Source of the DNA: Neisseria bergeri
Lineage (GTDB): Bacteria > Pseudomonadota > Gammaproteobacteria > Burkholderiales > Neisseriaceae
Direction: 5' to 3'
Length of the DNA: 64,000 nucleotides
NCBI GenBank assembly: GCA_003044455.1
Contig: POWY01000002.1
Span: 124,001-188,000, forward strand
Shown here piece after piece: positions 38,660-47,396 of this stretch (positions within the stretch are counted from its first letter, which is position 1; each line of letters begins with the position of its first letter). The notes under the pieces are model-generated. The model was not told the DNA's origin and did not search any database. It saw nothing but the letters and a program-made list of their open reading frames with translations. A program made the position numbers and the translations under genes.

Positions 38660-40144
38660 CTACTTCTTATCTTTTTTGTCTTTCTTATCCTTATTTGAAA
38701 CCGGCTTTTTCGCCGCCAGCCCCAAAGACTTCTGCCACTGCTCGGGCGACTTGACCAAATCCAAAGCCTTGCGCAACTGCTCGTCTTTGGCAGGGTTGGG
38801 AATCCGCCTTGAAGACAAATCCTCATCCTTTTTCTTTTTGCCTTTTTCTTTTACAGCGGGCTTATCCGCATCTTTTTCAAGCGGTACGGCAAGGGTTTCA
38901 CTATTGACATCCTCGCCGCCCAAAGGATTGCCGATGTGTCCGATCAAATCCGCCTCGCGGCTTTCAAAAGTGCGTTCCTTATCCTTCACCTCGACATCGG
39001 GAACAATCCCCTGCGCCTGAATAGAACGGTCGTTCGGCGTGTAATACAGGGCGGTCGTCAACTTGACCGCGCTGCCGTTGGACAAGGGAATCAAAGTCTG
39101 AACCGAACCTTTGCCGAAGCTCTGCGTACCGACAATCACCGCGCGTTTGTGGTCCTGCAATGCACCTGCGACAATCTCCGACGCGGAAGCCGAACCCGAA
39201 TTGACCAATACCGTCATCGGAATCGTTTTCAACTCGGCGGGAATACCCGCCAAAGGATCGCCGCCCATACCGTACACATAATCTTCAGGAACGGCTTTCA
39301 GTACCATGCCGTCTTTGCCGTCGCGCCCCTTTGTGCTGACGACGACCGCTTCAGACGGCAGAAACGCCGCCGACACGCCGATAGCGCCGGTCAAAAGCCC
39401 GCCGGGGTCGTCGCGCAAATCCAACACCAGCCCCTTGAGCGGTCTGCCTTTGTTTTCCTTTACCAGCTCTTTTGCGGCGGTATTGACGCTTTCGACCGTC
39501 TTCTCTTGGAACTGCGACACGCGGATATAGCCGTAATCCGGCTCGAGCAAATAATGGCGGACGCTTTTCACTTTAATGATGGCGCGCGTCAGGTTGACGA
39601 CTATCGGCTTGTCGGCATTTTTACGCGACAGCGTCAAAGTAATCTTCGAACCCGGCTTGCCGCGCATTTTCTTCACCGCTTCACTAACCGTCATCCCCCG
39701 CGTCGAAACATTATCGATTTTCACAATGAAGTCGCCGCTTTTCACCCCCGCCCGTTCCGCAGGCGTGTCCTCAATCGGCGAAACCACTTTGACAAAACCG
39801 TCTTCCTGCCCGATTTCCATCCCCAAGCCGCCAAATTCGCCGCTGGTCGATTCCTTCATTTCCGCATAACCTTTTTTATCCATATATTCGGAATGCGGAT
39901 CCAAACCGGCCACCATACCCTTCATCGCGCCTTCAAACAAATCGGCATCGGGTTTGTCCTGATAATAGTTTGCCTTGATTTGACCGTAAACCTCCGCCAT
40001 TGTGCGGATGGATTGCACCGGCAGGACTTCGTTATCCCGCCTGTCCTTCACGGCGGCAAAACTCTGCACCGCCAGACTGACGGCAACGCCGCTGATTGCG
40101 CCCAGGGTATAAAGTGCGATTTTCTTGAAAACAGGTTTCGACAT
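38660..40144 (-). CDS. ctpA: carboxy-terminal processing peptidase (S41 family)
   Basis: Periplasmic serine/lysine protease. N-terminal membrane anchor or signal (residues ~8-30), PDZ domain (GLGMEIGQEDGFVKVVSPIE onward, ~105-190), then the S41 catalytic domain with the dyad Ser320 (NSGSASASEI) and Lys345 (SFGKGSVQT). 494 residues, the short CtpA form and not the E. coli Prc length (682). The last ~60 residues are highly charged and end in KDKKDKKDKK, encoded by a short repeat. It lies 125 bp downstream of the EnvC-like gene on the same strand, as in many proteobacteria, which suggests a joint role in cell-wall remodelling. Confidence 0.93.
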   Translation of the reverse strand: MSKPVFKKIALYTLGAISGVAVSLAVQSFAAVKDRRDNEVLPVQSIRTMAEVYGQIKANYYQDKPDADLFEGAMKGMVAGLDPHSEYMDKKGYAEMKESTSGEFGGLGMEIGQEDGFVKVVSPIEDTPAERAGVKSGDFIVKIDNVSTRGMTVSEAVKKMRGKPGSKITLTLSRKNADKPIVVNLTRAIIKVKSVRHYLLEPDYGYIRVSQFQEKTVESVNTAAKELVKENKGRPLKGLVLDLRDDPGGLLTGAIGVSAAFLPSEAVVVSTKGRDGKDGMVLKAVPEDYVYGMGGDPLAGIPAELKTIPMTVLVNSGSASASEIVAGALQDHKRAVIVGTQSFGKGSVQTLIPLSNGSAVKLTTALYYTPNDRSIQAQGIVPDVEVKDKERTFESREADLIGHIGNPLGGEDVNSETLAVPLEKDADKPAVKEKGKKKKDEDLSSRRIPNPAKDEQLRKALDLVKSPEQWQKSLGLAAKKPVSNKDKKDKKDKK

Positions 40145-40269
40145 TCTTCTTTAACTTTCTCTCTTGATTTCCAAAAACCGGAAAACACAGGTACGGCAAA
40201 CGGCAGACTTCACGGAACAGCGCACCATATCGGCACGATTTGCATAAAGCCTACCGTTCGGCAATCCGA

Positions 40270-42066
40270 TCAACGTATCCAGCTCGAAGGGTTCAATACC
40301 TGACCTTGATAACGTATTTGCAGGTAAAGCCCCTCTTCCCCGTCCGGCAGCGACCCGCTCGTGCCGATTTTGCTTCCCGCAGAAACCGGCTGCCCCTTGC
40401 CGGCGGAAATTTCGCTCAAACCGGCATAGATGCTGATGTAGTTTTCACCGTGATCGACCACGACCACTTTGCCGTAGCCGTCCAACTCGTCCGCATAGCT
40501 TACCGTTCCCGGCGCAATGCTTTCAACCGTTGCCGGTGCAGTGGAATAGAACACGCCTTTCCAAACATCGCCGCCGCTCCGGCTCTGCCCGAAAAGTCCG
40601 GTCGGCACACCGTCAACCGGTTTTTTCAAACGTCCCTGCATGCGGCTGAAACTGTCGGCACTGCCGATACCCATAACCGGAGGGGCTTGGATGTTCCTGT
40701 CTTCGGCAGTCAGGTTGGACATTGCCGCACGTCGTGCCTCAGCCTGCTGCTGCGCCGCTTCTTTTTCTTTTCTGGCTTTTTCGGCAGCCGCCAGTCTGGC
40801 TTCCGCCAGTTTTCTTTTTGCTTCCGCATCCTGAATGCGGTGTTCGGCCTTTTTCTTCTCCAAATTGCTCAAGAGCTTGTTCAGTTGCTGCTCGTTTTCT
40901 TTCTGTTCCAGCAGTTTTTGGGCATCTTTGGCGATTTTGGCATTCTGTCTGCGGCTTTCGGCCTGTTCCGCAGCATCGGTTACACCCTGTTTTTTCAGGA
41001 GTGATTGGACGTTTGCCTGAATTTTCTTCAAACGGGCAAGTTCATTGTTGATTTTCTGCTCTTGCGCCGCCAATGCCTTCTGCTGCTTTTCCAAATCCTT
41101 GACGACTTCCTGATTGGAGGCGTTCACATAACGCGTATAGCGCAAAAAGCGGTTTTTCTGACCCGGTTCGGCATTTTTCAGGAACAGGGCGACCGCATTC
41201 GGCTGGCTGTTTTTATAGTTCCCCGATACGAAACGGGAAATCTGCGCTTTCGCGCCGGCAACTTCCGTTTTCAAACGGTTCAGCTCGGCATTGAGGTTTT
41301 GAAACTTGTCCCAAGCCTCGCGCTGTTTGCGGTTGACGGAAGCAAGGTTGCCGCGCGCCTGACGGATACGCTCTTGGCGGATACGCTCTTCCTGAAGCTG
41401 TTTGAGGGAATTGCTGACATGAAGCAGCATTCCTTCGCTTTGTTTGAGCAGGGCTTTTTTGTTTTCGACATCATTGGTGGCAGCGGCAACGGCGGCCTTC
41501 AATTCGTCGGAATCGGTTTTGGCATTTTTCTCTTCCGTGTGTTTTTTGTCCTGTTTCACTGCTTTTCCGTCCTTGTCGGTACGGTCTTTTTTATTTGCAG
41601 AAACAGTGTCTTTATCCGCCTTGCCGCCCTTACGCGGATTGCCCTGTCCTTTTGCCTCTTTTTTGCCTTGTTTGTTTTCAGGCTGTGTTTTTGCGTTTTT
41701 TTCTTTGGATTCGGACACAGGCTTGCCATATGCCTTTTTGTGTTCCGCCTTCGATTCCTTATTCTCTTCGCGTCCTTTGCGCGCAGACTGCCCGGATGTT
41801 GCCTCCTTCTCTGCTTCTTTGCGGTTTTTGGCGGTTTTTTTGCCCTCTTTACCCTCTTTTGCCGCCTCTTTGCCGCCTGTTTTTTTATCTTTCGCGGCGG
41901 CATTTTTGCCTTTTTCTTTTTTGCCTTCCGCCGCTTCGGGCTGTTCTTTTTTGTTCTTCGCCTGCTTTTTCACTTCGGCGGAACGGTTGTGTGCCGCGTC
42001 GTGGGCGGCAACGGCGGGCGTGGAAAAAACGAGCATCAGGGCGAGCAGGAGGGGTTTGTAGCGCAT
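40270..42066 (-). CDS. EnvC-like murein hydrolase activator with degenerate LytM domain
   Basis: 598 residues. A signal peptide (LLLALMLVFSTPAVAA), then a very long Lys/Ala/Glu-rich low-complexity region (~residues 25-185), then coiled coils (~185-450), then a C-terminal M23/LytM domain. The zinc ligands of active M23 peptidases (HxxxD and HxH) are missing: the corresponding places read SRSGGDVW and YLQIRY. So it is probably not a peptidase but, like EnvC, an activator of a cell-wall amidase at the septum. The low-complexity part is much longer than in E. coli EnvC (419 residues in all). ctpA lies downstream. Confidence 0.88.
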   Translation of the reverse strand: MRYKPLLLALMLVFSTPAVAAHDAAHNRSAEVKKQAKNKKEQPEAAEGKKEKGKNAAAKDKKTGGKEAAKEGKEGKKTAKNRKEAEKEATSGQSARKGREENKESKAEHKKAYGKPVSESKEKNAKTQPENKQGKKEAKGQGNPRKGGKADKDTVSANKKDRTDKDGKAVKQDKKHTEEKNAKTDSDELKAAVAAATNDVENKKALLKQSEGMLLHVSNSLKQLQEERIRQERIRQARGNLASVNRKQREAWDKFQNLNAELNRLKTEVAGAKAQISRFVSGNYKNSQPNAVALFLKNAEPGQKNRFLRYTRYVNASNQEVVKDLEKQQKALAAQEQKINNELARLKKIQANVQSLLKKQGVTDAAEQAESRRQNAKIAKDAQKLLEQKENEQQLNKLLSNLEKKKAEHRIQDAEAKRKLAEARLAAAEKARKEKEAAQQQAEARRAAMSNLTAEDRNIQAPPVMGIGSADSFSRMQGRLKKPVDGVPTGLFGQSRSGGDVWKGVFYSTAPATVESIAPGTVSYADELDGYGKVVVVDHGENYISIYAGLSEISAGKGQPVSAGSKIGTSGSLPDGEEGLYLQIRYQGQVLNPSSWIR

Positions 42067-42391
42067 GGTTCGGCCTTCGGAAAAAGTTGGATAATACTGA
42101 AGGCTGCACGAAAGCAGCCGGACGTTTGGATTATACTGTCAGTTATGCCGTCTGAAAATGCCGTTTGCCCAATCTTGCACCTTCTTTGCACGGACACTTG
42201 CAATCGGTTCAAACAGCCTTATATTGTGTGGCATATTTTCAATGCTGCAACGGATATTGTGTTCCGACACACAGGGTAGCACATTAAGCCGCGTACCGTA
42301 TGTTGCCCGATTCGGGAGCGTGCGCCCATCCAAACAAAGCAAGCCCTGCCGCCTTCCGGAAAACGGTGATTCAACCGATAAGGAAATTTTG
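42067..42391. other. 325-bp divergent intergenic region
   Basis: Between the EnvC-like gene and the creA-like gene, transcribed away from each other. One uptake sequence near 42144, no clear promoter boxes and no gene seen. Confidence 0.5.
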
Positions 42392-42949
42392 ATGAACAGA
42401 CTGCTACTGCTGTCTGCCGCCGTCCTGCTGACTGCCTGCGGCAGCGGCGAAACCGATAAAATCGGACGGGTCAGCACCGTTTTCAATATGCTGGGCAAAA
42501 ACGACCGTATCGAAGTGGAAGGATTCGACGATCCCGACGTTCGAGGGGTTTCCTGTTATATTTCGTATGCAAAAAAAGGCGGTTTGAAGGAAATGGTCAA
42601 TTTGGAAGAGGACGCGTCCGACGCATCGGTTTCGTGCGTTCAGACGGCATCTTCGATTTCTTTTGACGAAACCGCCGTGCGCAAACCGAAAGAAATTTTC
42701 AAGCACGGTACGAGCTTCGCGTTCAAGAGCCGGCAGATTGTCCGTTATTATGATCCGAAACGTAAAACTTTCGCTTATTTGGTTTACAGCGATAAAATCG
42801 TCCAAGGTTCTCCGAAAAATTCCTTAAGTGTGGTTTCCTGTTTCGGCAGCAACCTGCAAACCAATATGCCTCAAGCGGGCACTTCCGGCAAAATGCTTGC
42901 TGGCGCCTGCATTATTTCCAACCCGATAGAAAATCCCGACAAACGCTGA
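42392..42949 (+). CDS. CreA-family lipoprotein
   Basis: 185 residues with a lipoprotein signal ending LTAC (Cys16). The rest follows E. coli CreA closely: [40 protein letters not shown], and [17 protein letters not shown]. CreA function is unknown. Unlike E. coli CreA, which has a cleavable signal without a lipobox, this one seems to be lipid-anchored. Start at 42392 with AAGGA upstream. An uptake core in frame encodes VQTASS. yqgE follows after 1 bp, ruvX overlaps yqgE: a three-gene unit. Confidence 0.88.
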   Translation: MNRLLLLSAAVLLTACGSGETDKIGRVSTVFNMLGKNDRIEVEGFDDPDVRGVSCYISYAKKGGLKEMVNLEEDASDASVSCVQTASSISFDETAVRKPKEIFKHGTSFAFKSRQIVRYYDPKRKTFAYLVYSDKIVQGSPKNSLSVVSCFGSNLQTNMPQAGTSGKMLAGACIISNPIENPDKR

Positions 42950-42950
42950 T

Positions 42951-43499
42951 ATGAACCTGTCCAACCACTTTCTCGTCGCCATGCCCGATATGGGAGACGC
43001 GTTTTTTGCACAATCGGTCGTCTATATCTGCAAACACGATGAAGACGGCGCACTCGGCATCGCCATCAACAAACCCTCTCCGATTACGATGGACATGATT
43101 TTTTCCGCCACCGGCAAAAACATCCCCTTGCGGATGCAGCACGACAGCGTGATGATGGGCGGGCCGGTGCAAGTCGAGCGAGGTTATGTCGTGCATACCC
43201 CGATCGGCAACTGGCAAAGCAGTATCGGCGTTTCGGACAATATCGCGCTGACTTCTTCCCGAGACGTGATTGAAAATATTTCACGCGAAGGCGCGGTTGA
43301 CAAAATATTAATCAGTATCGGCTATTCAAGCTGGGGAAAAGGCCAGCTCGAACGCGAACTTGCCGACAATGCGTGGCTGACCGTTCCCGCCGACGAACAT
43401 ATCCTGTTCGACATCCCCTACGAACACCGTTACGCCGCCGCATTCGCCAAACTCGGCATCGACCCGCTCGCCCTGTTTTCGGGAGCCGGCCATGCATAA
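42951..43499 (+). CDS. yqgE: YqgE/AlgH family protein
   Basis: 182 residues; starts [20 protein letters not shown] and has the core [19 protein letters not shown] and [15 protein letters not shown]. The family is widespread and without an agreed function. The start is 1 bp after the stop of the creA-like gene, and the gene overlaps ruvX by 8 bp; the yqgE-ruvX pair is conserved in proteobacteria. Confidence 0.93.
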   Translation: MNLSNHFLVAMPDMGDAFFAQSVVYICKHDEDGALGIAINKPSPITMDMIFSATGKNIPLRMQHDSVMMGGPVQVERGYVVHTPIGNWQSSIGVSDNIALTSSRDVIENISREGAVDKILISIGYSSWGKGQLERELADNAWLTVPADEHILFDIPYEHRYAAAFAKLGIDPLALFSGAGHA

Positions 43500-43947
43500 A
43501 ATTCCAAAAGGAACGGCACTGGCGTTCGACTTCGGCGAAGCGCGCATCGGCGTGGCGCAGGGCGATGCGGAATTGGGGCTGTCCCATCCGCTGGCCACCG
43601 TTACCGGCTGCAGCAACGATGAAAAATTCGCGGCAATCGCCAAGCTGGTTCAAGAATGGCAGCCGCGTTATTTTGTCGTCGGACTGCCTGTCCATACTGA
43701 CGGCACGGAACACGAAATGACGCACCTGTCGCGCAAGTTCGGACGCAGGCTGCACGGCAGATTCGGGCTTCCCGTCTATTGGGTGGACGAACGGCTGTCG
43801 TCCGTCTATGCGGAAGGCCTGCTTTCAGAAGCACAAGTTTTTGGCAAAAAAAGGAAATCCGTTCTCGACCAAGTAGCCGCACAGGCAATCCTGCAAAGTT
43901 TCTTCGAAGGTAGTTCGGAAGAATTTTTTAACGGACGGGACGAATAA
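43492..43947 (+). CDS. ruvX: pre-16S rRNA nuclease / putative Holliday junction resolvase YqgF
   Basis: RNase-H-like fold nuclease that takes part in 16S rRNA 5' maturation (YqgF/RuvX). Signature [17 protein letters not shown] at the N-terminus with the first catalytic Asp, then [16 protein letters not shown], and [17 protein letters not shown] at the end. 151 residues. Overlaps yqgE by 8 bp, so translation is coupled. Confidence 0.94.
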   Translation: MHKIPKGTALAFDFGEARIGVAQGDAELGLSHPLATVTGCSNDEKFAAIAKLVQEWQPRYFVVGLPVHTDGTEHEMTHLSRKFGRRLHGRFGLPVYWVDERLSSVYAEGLLSEAQVFGKKRKSVLDQVAAQAILQSFFEGSSEEFFNGRDE

Positions 43948-43954
43948 GTCTGCC

Positions 43955-44425
43955 TTATTTTCGGGCTACCGTAAAAAAAGCTTCTACAAGCCCGTCCAAT
44001 TCCAGTTCCAATCTGTCCCCCTCGCTGATTTTCCCTACACCTGAAGGTGTTCCGGTAAATACCAGATCACCTTTTTTCAAGCCATAGGACAGAACCAGCT
44101 CGCATAAAACCATCCTGAGCGGGCAAAGCATCATTTCCGTGTTGCCCCTCTGTTTCAATATACCGTTCTGCCTCAATGAAAAAAGGAAGGATTGGCTGGA
44201 AACCTTGTTCGCCGCCACGAAGTCCGAAACACATGCAGAATGCCTGAATCCCTTTGCCTTCAACCAAGGCAGCCCTTTTTCCTTCAGACGGCATTGGATA
44301 TCCCGTACCGTAAGGTCCAACCCTACACCATATCCTGCGACACATCCCAAAATATCTTCACCCTCGCCCATGCCGTCTGAATCCTTACCGACCAGCAACA
44401 CGAGCTCGCACTCAAAATAAATACT
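43955..44425 (-). pseudogene. fumarylacetoacetate hydrolase family gene, N-terminus lost
   Basis: The 3' part of an FAH-family gene on the minus strand. It begins abruptly at YFECELVLLVGKDS, then has AGYGVGLDLTVRDIQCRLKE, KGLPWLKAKGF, and the C-terminal signature LVFTGTPSGVGKISEGDRLE. Family members carry another 50-60 residues before this, including the start; here that space is taken by the end of an unrelated AT-rich gene. The codons before CELVLL overlap the stop of that gene (TGA at 44414). Two uptake sequences are embedded (44283, 44370). Probably not expressed as an active enzyme. Confidence 0.8.
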
Positions 44426-44927
44426 GAGATGGCAAAGGAAATATGTCTTGATTTTCTGGATAATTCTCTATATTACTAGACAGCCAGAGTTCAAAGATTT
44501 TGTAATCATCAAAGAAACCATATACATATCCCCTTTTTAGTAAGTCTATGTAATCTTTTTGAGGCACTACCAAAGGATTTCCATTTCTCATCACTCTTGA
44601 TTGTCTAATAAAAAGTTCTTTATTGTATGACAAGAAAATCGCTAAATCTGGATATATTATATTTTCCTTCTCTAAATCAACCTGTCCTATTAGTTTCCAA
44701 ATCTTCTTTCTTATAGCTGTTTCTATACAGGATTTATAAGTCTTAAACCCAACAGAAAGAAGCTCATCCGTATTGGCTGTCTTTTCTGAGAGATAATCAA
44801 AAATACCAAACTCGTATTGCCTTACCCTACATATATAAGTAAATTTCCCATTTGGGAGTGAGATTTCGTAGATTTTTCCGTATTTTTTTGCACCCTTGTC
44901 CATATTGATTGTTTTTACTGAAGCCAC
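44412..44927 (-). CDS. Imm26-like immunity protein, orphan
   Basis: 171 residues, AT-rich. The N-terminal part YGKIYEISLPNGKFTYICRV followed by FGIFDYLSEKT resembles the Imm26 family, immunity proteins of polymorphic toxin systems in which this block reads as a beta-rich domain. Start is GTG (44927) with AGGGGG eight bases upstream; an internal ATG at 44903 is the alternative. No toxin gene lies beside it. Its 3' end is joined to the truncated FAH gene, and a DUS pair lies upstream toward proS. It probably came in by horizontal transfer and may protect against toxins of related strains. Confidence 0.55.
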   Translation of the reverse strand: MASVKTINMDKGAKKYGKIYEISLPNGKFTYICRVRQYEFGIFDYLSEKTANTDELLSVGFKTYKSCIETAIRKKIWKLIGQVDLEKENIIYPDLAIFLSYNKELFIRQSRVMRNGNPLVVPQKDYIDLLKRGYVYGFFDDYKIFELWLSSNIENYPENQDIFPLPSQYLF

Positions 44928-44949
44928 TTCACTTTCCCCCTAAATAAAA

Positions 44950-44979
44950 ATGCCGTCTGAAATTATTTTCAGACGGCAT
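44950..44979. terminator. inverted DUS pair after proS
   Basis: ATGCCGTCTGAA (44950-44961) and TTCAGACGGCAT (44968-44979), 6-nt loop, with an A run (T run on the minus strand) at the far side. It ends proS and insulates the Imm26-like gene. Confidence 0.75.
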
Positions 44980-44989
44980 TCGACCAAGC

Positions 44990-46702
44990 TTACCCATTTA
45001 ATGAAGCTGTTACACGCGCAACAATTTCTCCGATTGCAACTGCCTGCGCTTCGTTGTTGCGGCGTTCGGCGTATTCGACATTGCCTTCTTTCAAAGCGCG
45101 GTCGCCGATGACGATGCGGTGCGGAATCCCCAACAGCTCGGAATCGTTCAGCAGTACGCCTGCGCGTTCGTCGCGGTCGTCCAGCAGCACATCCGCGCCT
45201 GCCGCCAGCAGTTCGGCGTAAATTTTGTCGGCGGCTTCGCGCACAGTGTCGGATTTTTTGTAGTTCATCGGCACGATAACAACTTCAAACGGTGCCATCG
45301 CCTTCGTCCAGATGATGCCTTTTTCATCGTTGCTCTGCTCGATGGCGGCGGCAACGACGCGGGTGATGCCGATGCCGTAGCAGCCCATTTCCATAATTTG
45401 CGATTTGCCGTTGTTGTCGAGGAAGCTGACGTTCATCGCCCGGGTATATTTGTCACGCAATTGGAAAACGTGTCCGACTTCGATGCCGCGTGCGAGTTTC
45501 AGACGGCCTCGCCCGTCGGGGCTTTCGTCGCCTTCGACAACATTACGCAAATCGACAAATTCAGGCTCGGCAGCGTCGCGCCCGAAGTTGAAGCCGGTGT
45601 AGTGGTAGCTGTCTTCGTTCGCGCCGATAACCCAGTCCGCGCCTTTTTCGGTGGCGAAATCGGCATAGACTTTGCCTGTGAAGCCGACAGGGCCGAGCGA
45701 GCCGCCGTTTGCACCGAACTGCGCGCGGATGGCGGCAGGATCTGCCATGGTCAGTGGCGATTTTACGCCGGCCAGTTTTTCTGCCTTGATGTCGTTAAAC
45801 TCATGGTCGCCACGCAACAGCAGCAGGACGAGTTCGCCTCCGTTTTCGCTTTCGACCACGATGGATTTGAGTGTTTGTTCAACCGGAATATTGAGAAATT
45901 CAACCAATGAATCAATGGTTTTAACATTCGGCGTATGCACTTTGACCAAATCCGCCCGAGCGGCGGCACGTCCGCCTTTGAGCGGCAAGGTCGGTGCCAG
46001 CTCGATATTGGCGGCGTAATCGGAAGTGTCGCTGTACGCAATGACATCTTCGCCGCTTTCCGCCAACACTTGAAACTCGTGAGAGCCGGTACCGCCGATG
46101 CTGCCGGTGTCTGCGGCGACAGGGCGAAACTCCAAGCCCAGACGGGTGAAGATACGGCAGTAAGCGTCGTACATATCTTGATAGGCCGTCTGAAGCGAGG
46201 CGTAGTCGGCGTGGAAGGAATAAGCGTCTTTCATTACAAACTCACGCGCGCGCATCACGCCGAAACGCGGGCGCACTTCGTCGCGGAATTTGGTTTGGAT
46301 GTGGTAAAAGTTTGTTGGCAGTTGTTTGTAGCTGTTGATTTCTTTGCGCACGATGTCGGCAATGACTTCCTCGCAGGTCGGGCCCATGCAGAAATCGCGG
46401 TCGTGGCGGTCTTTCAGGCGCAGCAGTTCTTTACCGTAAAACTCCCAGCGGCCGGATTCCTGCCACAGTTCGGCAGGCTGCACCACCGGCATCAGCAGCT
46501 CCACGCTGCCCGCGCGCGCCATTTCCTCGCGCACGACGTTTTCGACTTTGCGCAACACGCGCAGCCCCATCGGCATCCAAGTATAAAGGCCGGACGCGTT
46601 GGCCTTAATCAGACCGGCGCGAATCATCAGCTTGTGGCTGGCAAGCGCGGCTTCGGCAGGGGCTTCTTTCAGGGTGGAAATGAAAAATTGGCTGGCTTTC
46701 AT
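44990..46702 (-). CDS. proS: prolyl-tRNA synthetase
   Basis: Class II aminoacyl-tRNA synthetase of the bacterial type, with the editing (INS) domain between motifs 2 and 3. Motif 1 region [20 protein letters not shown], motif 2 [20 protein letters not shown], motif 3 [17 protein letters not shown], anticodon domain at the end. 570 residues from the ATG at 46702 ([15 protein letters not shown]); the longer upstream frame has no family similarity. Confidence 0.97.
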   Translation of the reverse strand: MKASQFFISTLKEAPAEAALASHKLMIRAGLIKANASGLYTWMPMGLRVLRKVENVVREEMARAGSVELLMPVVQPAELWQESGRWEFYGKELLRLKDRHDRDFCMGPTCEEVIADIVRKEINSYKQLPTNFYHIQTKFRDEVRPRFGVMRAREFVMKDAYSFHADYASLQTAYQDMYDAYCRIFTRLGLEFRPVAADTGSIGGTGSHEFQVLAESGEDVIAYSDTSDYAANIELAPTLPLKGGRAAARADLVKVHTPNVKTIDSLVEFLNIPVEQTLKSIVVESENGGELVLLLLRGDHEFNDIKAEKLAGVKSPLTMADPAAIRAQFGANGGSLGPVGFTGKVYADFATEKGADWVIGANEDSYHYTGFNFGRDAAEPEFVDLRNVVEGDESPDGRGRLKLARGIEVGHVFQLRDKYTRAMNVSFLDNNGKSQIMEMGCYGIGITRVVAAAIEQSNDEKGIIWTKAMAPFEVVIVPMNYKKSDTVREAADKIYAELLAAGADVLLDDRDERAGVLLNDSELLGIPHRIVIGDRALKEGNVEYAERRNNEAQAVAIGEIVARVTASLNG

Positions 46703-46962
46703 AAAAGTATTTTTCCAAACAGGCAGATTCAAAAGTAAATCGGGTGCAGATTGTAACGCGAAAAAAGCAGGTTTTGCACCAACCTCCAAAATTCACCCCC
46801 TGCCCCAAGCACGGGACAAATCCGATTACAGACGGCAAAAACATAACCAGAAACATCATATTGAACATAATTACATGATTTTTATAGATTTAAATGTGCC
46901 TATTTTTTAATCAAAATAAGCGTACATTTGTTGCGTAAGACTTTTTTAACACAAGCCGTGGC

Positions 46963-46983
46963 TTATCAACACGGTTATCCACA
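46963..46983 (+). promoter_or_regulatory. pair of DnaA-box-like sequences
   Basis: TTATCAACA (46963-46971) and TTATCCACA (46975-46983, the exact E. coli consensus) in the same direction, 12 bp apart. A related TGTGTATAG lies just after. It may be chance, a regulatory site, or a DnaA-titration site. Confidence 0.4.
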
Positions 46984-47300
46984 AAGCTTGTGTATAGATT
47001 TTCTACAATAGGAAAATTGCCGGCAGAGACATAACGATTCGATATCCCACAATTCCGAAAAAATATAACCAAAATTAAACAGAATGTTTTCGCAATCAAA
47101 AAGACCTGTCCTTACCAAACGCCCACTTCGGAACAAAACCTGCTTTTAAAAGCATGGTTATTTGCCAGCAGACCCGATTGCTGATAGGATTTCGTGTGGA
47201 GCAGACCGAACATTTTTTCAAGTTTTCCCTTGTTTCCAAGACTTTTATAATTTTTTGAAAACATTGGACTTAAATTATTTTGTTTCGGTTTGATTTAGAA

Positions 47301-47338
47301 ATTTTCGTTTTTGCTTATTATTTTTCACAAACGAAAAT
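47301..47338. promoter_or_regulatory. 10-bp inverted repeat before aceE
   Basis: ATTTTCGTTT (47301-47310) and AAACGAAAAT (47329-47338), perfect arms, 18-bp spacing. The centre contains TATTAT, a possible -10 box, so a repressor bound here would block transcription of the pyruvate dehydrogenase genes. Confidence 0.45.
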
Positions 47339-47396
47339 AAAGGGGTTGGCTACACCCTCCCTGCCGATTAAACACTCAACATAAAGGATAGATACT

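Larger units (their letters stand above)
46703..47396. other. 694-bp AT-rich divergent intergenic region, proS / aceE
   Basis: No gene seen. It holds two DnaA-box-like 9-mers (46963-46983), weak promoter-like boxes, and a 10-bp inverted repeat (47301-47338) just before aceE. Unusually long and AT-rich for this window. Confidence 0.6.

Noticed and set aside
41600-42066. Plus-strand frames opposite the lysine-rich region of the EnvC-like gene
   Set aside because: They translate to Phe/Leu/Ser/Cys-rich strings that mimic membrane proteins, an artefact of reading AAA/AAG codons backwards.
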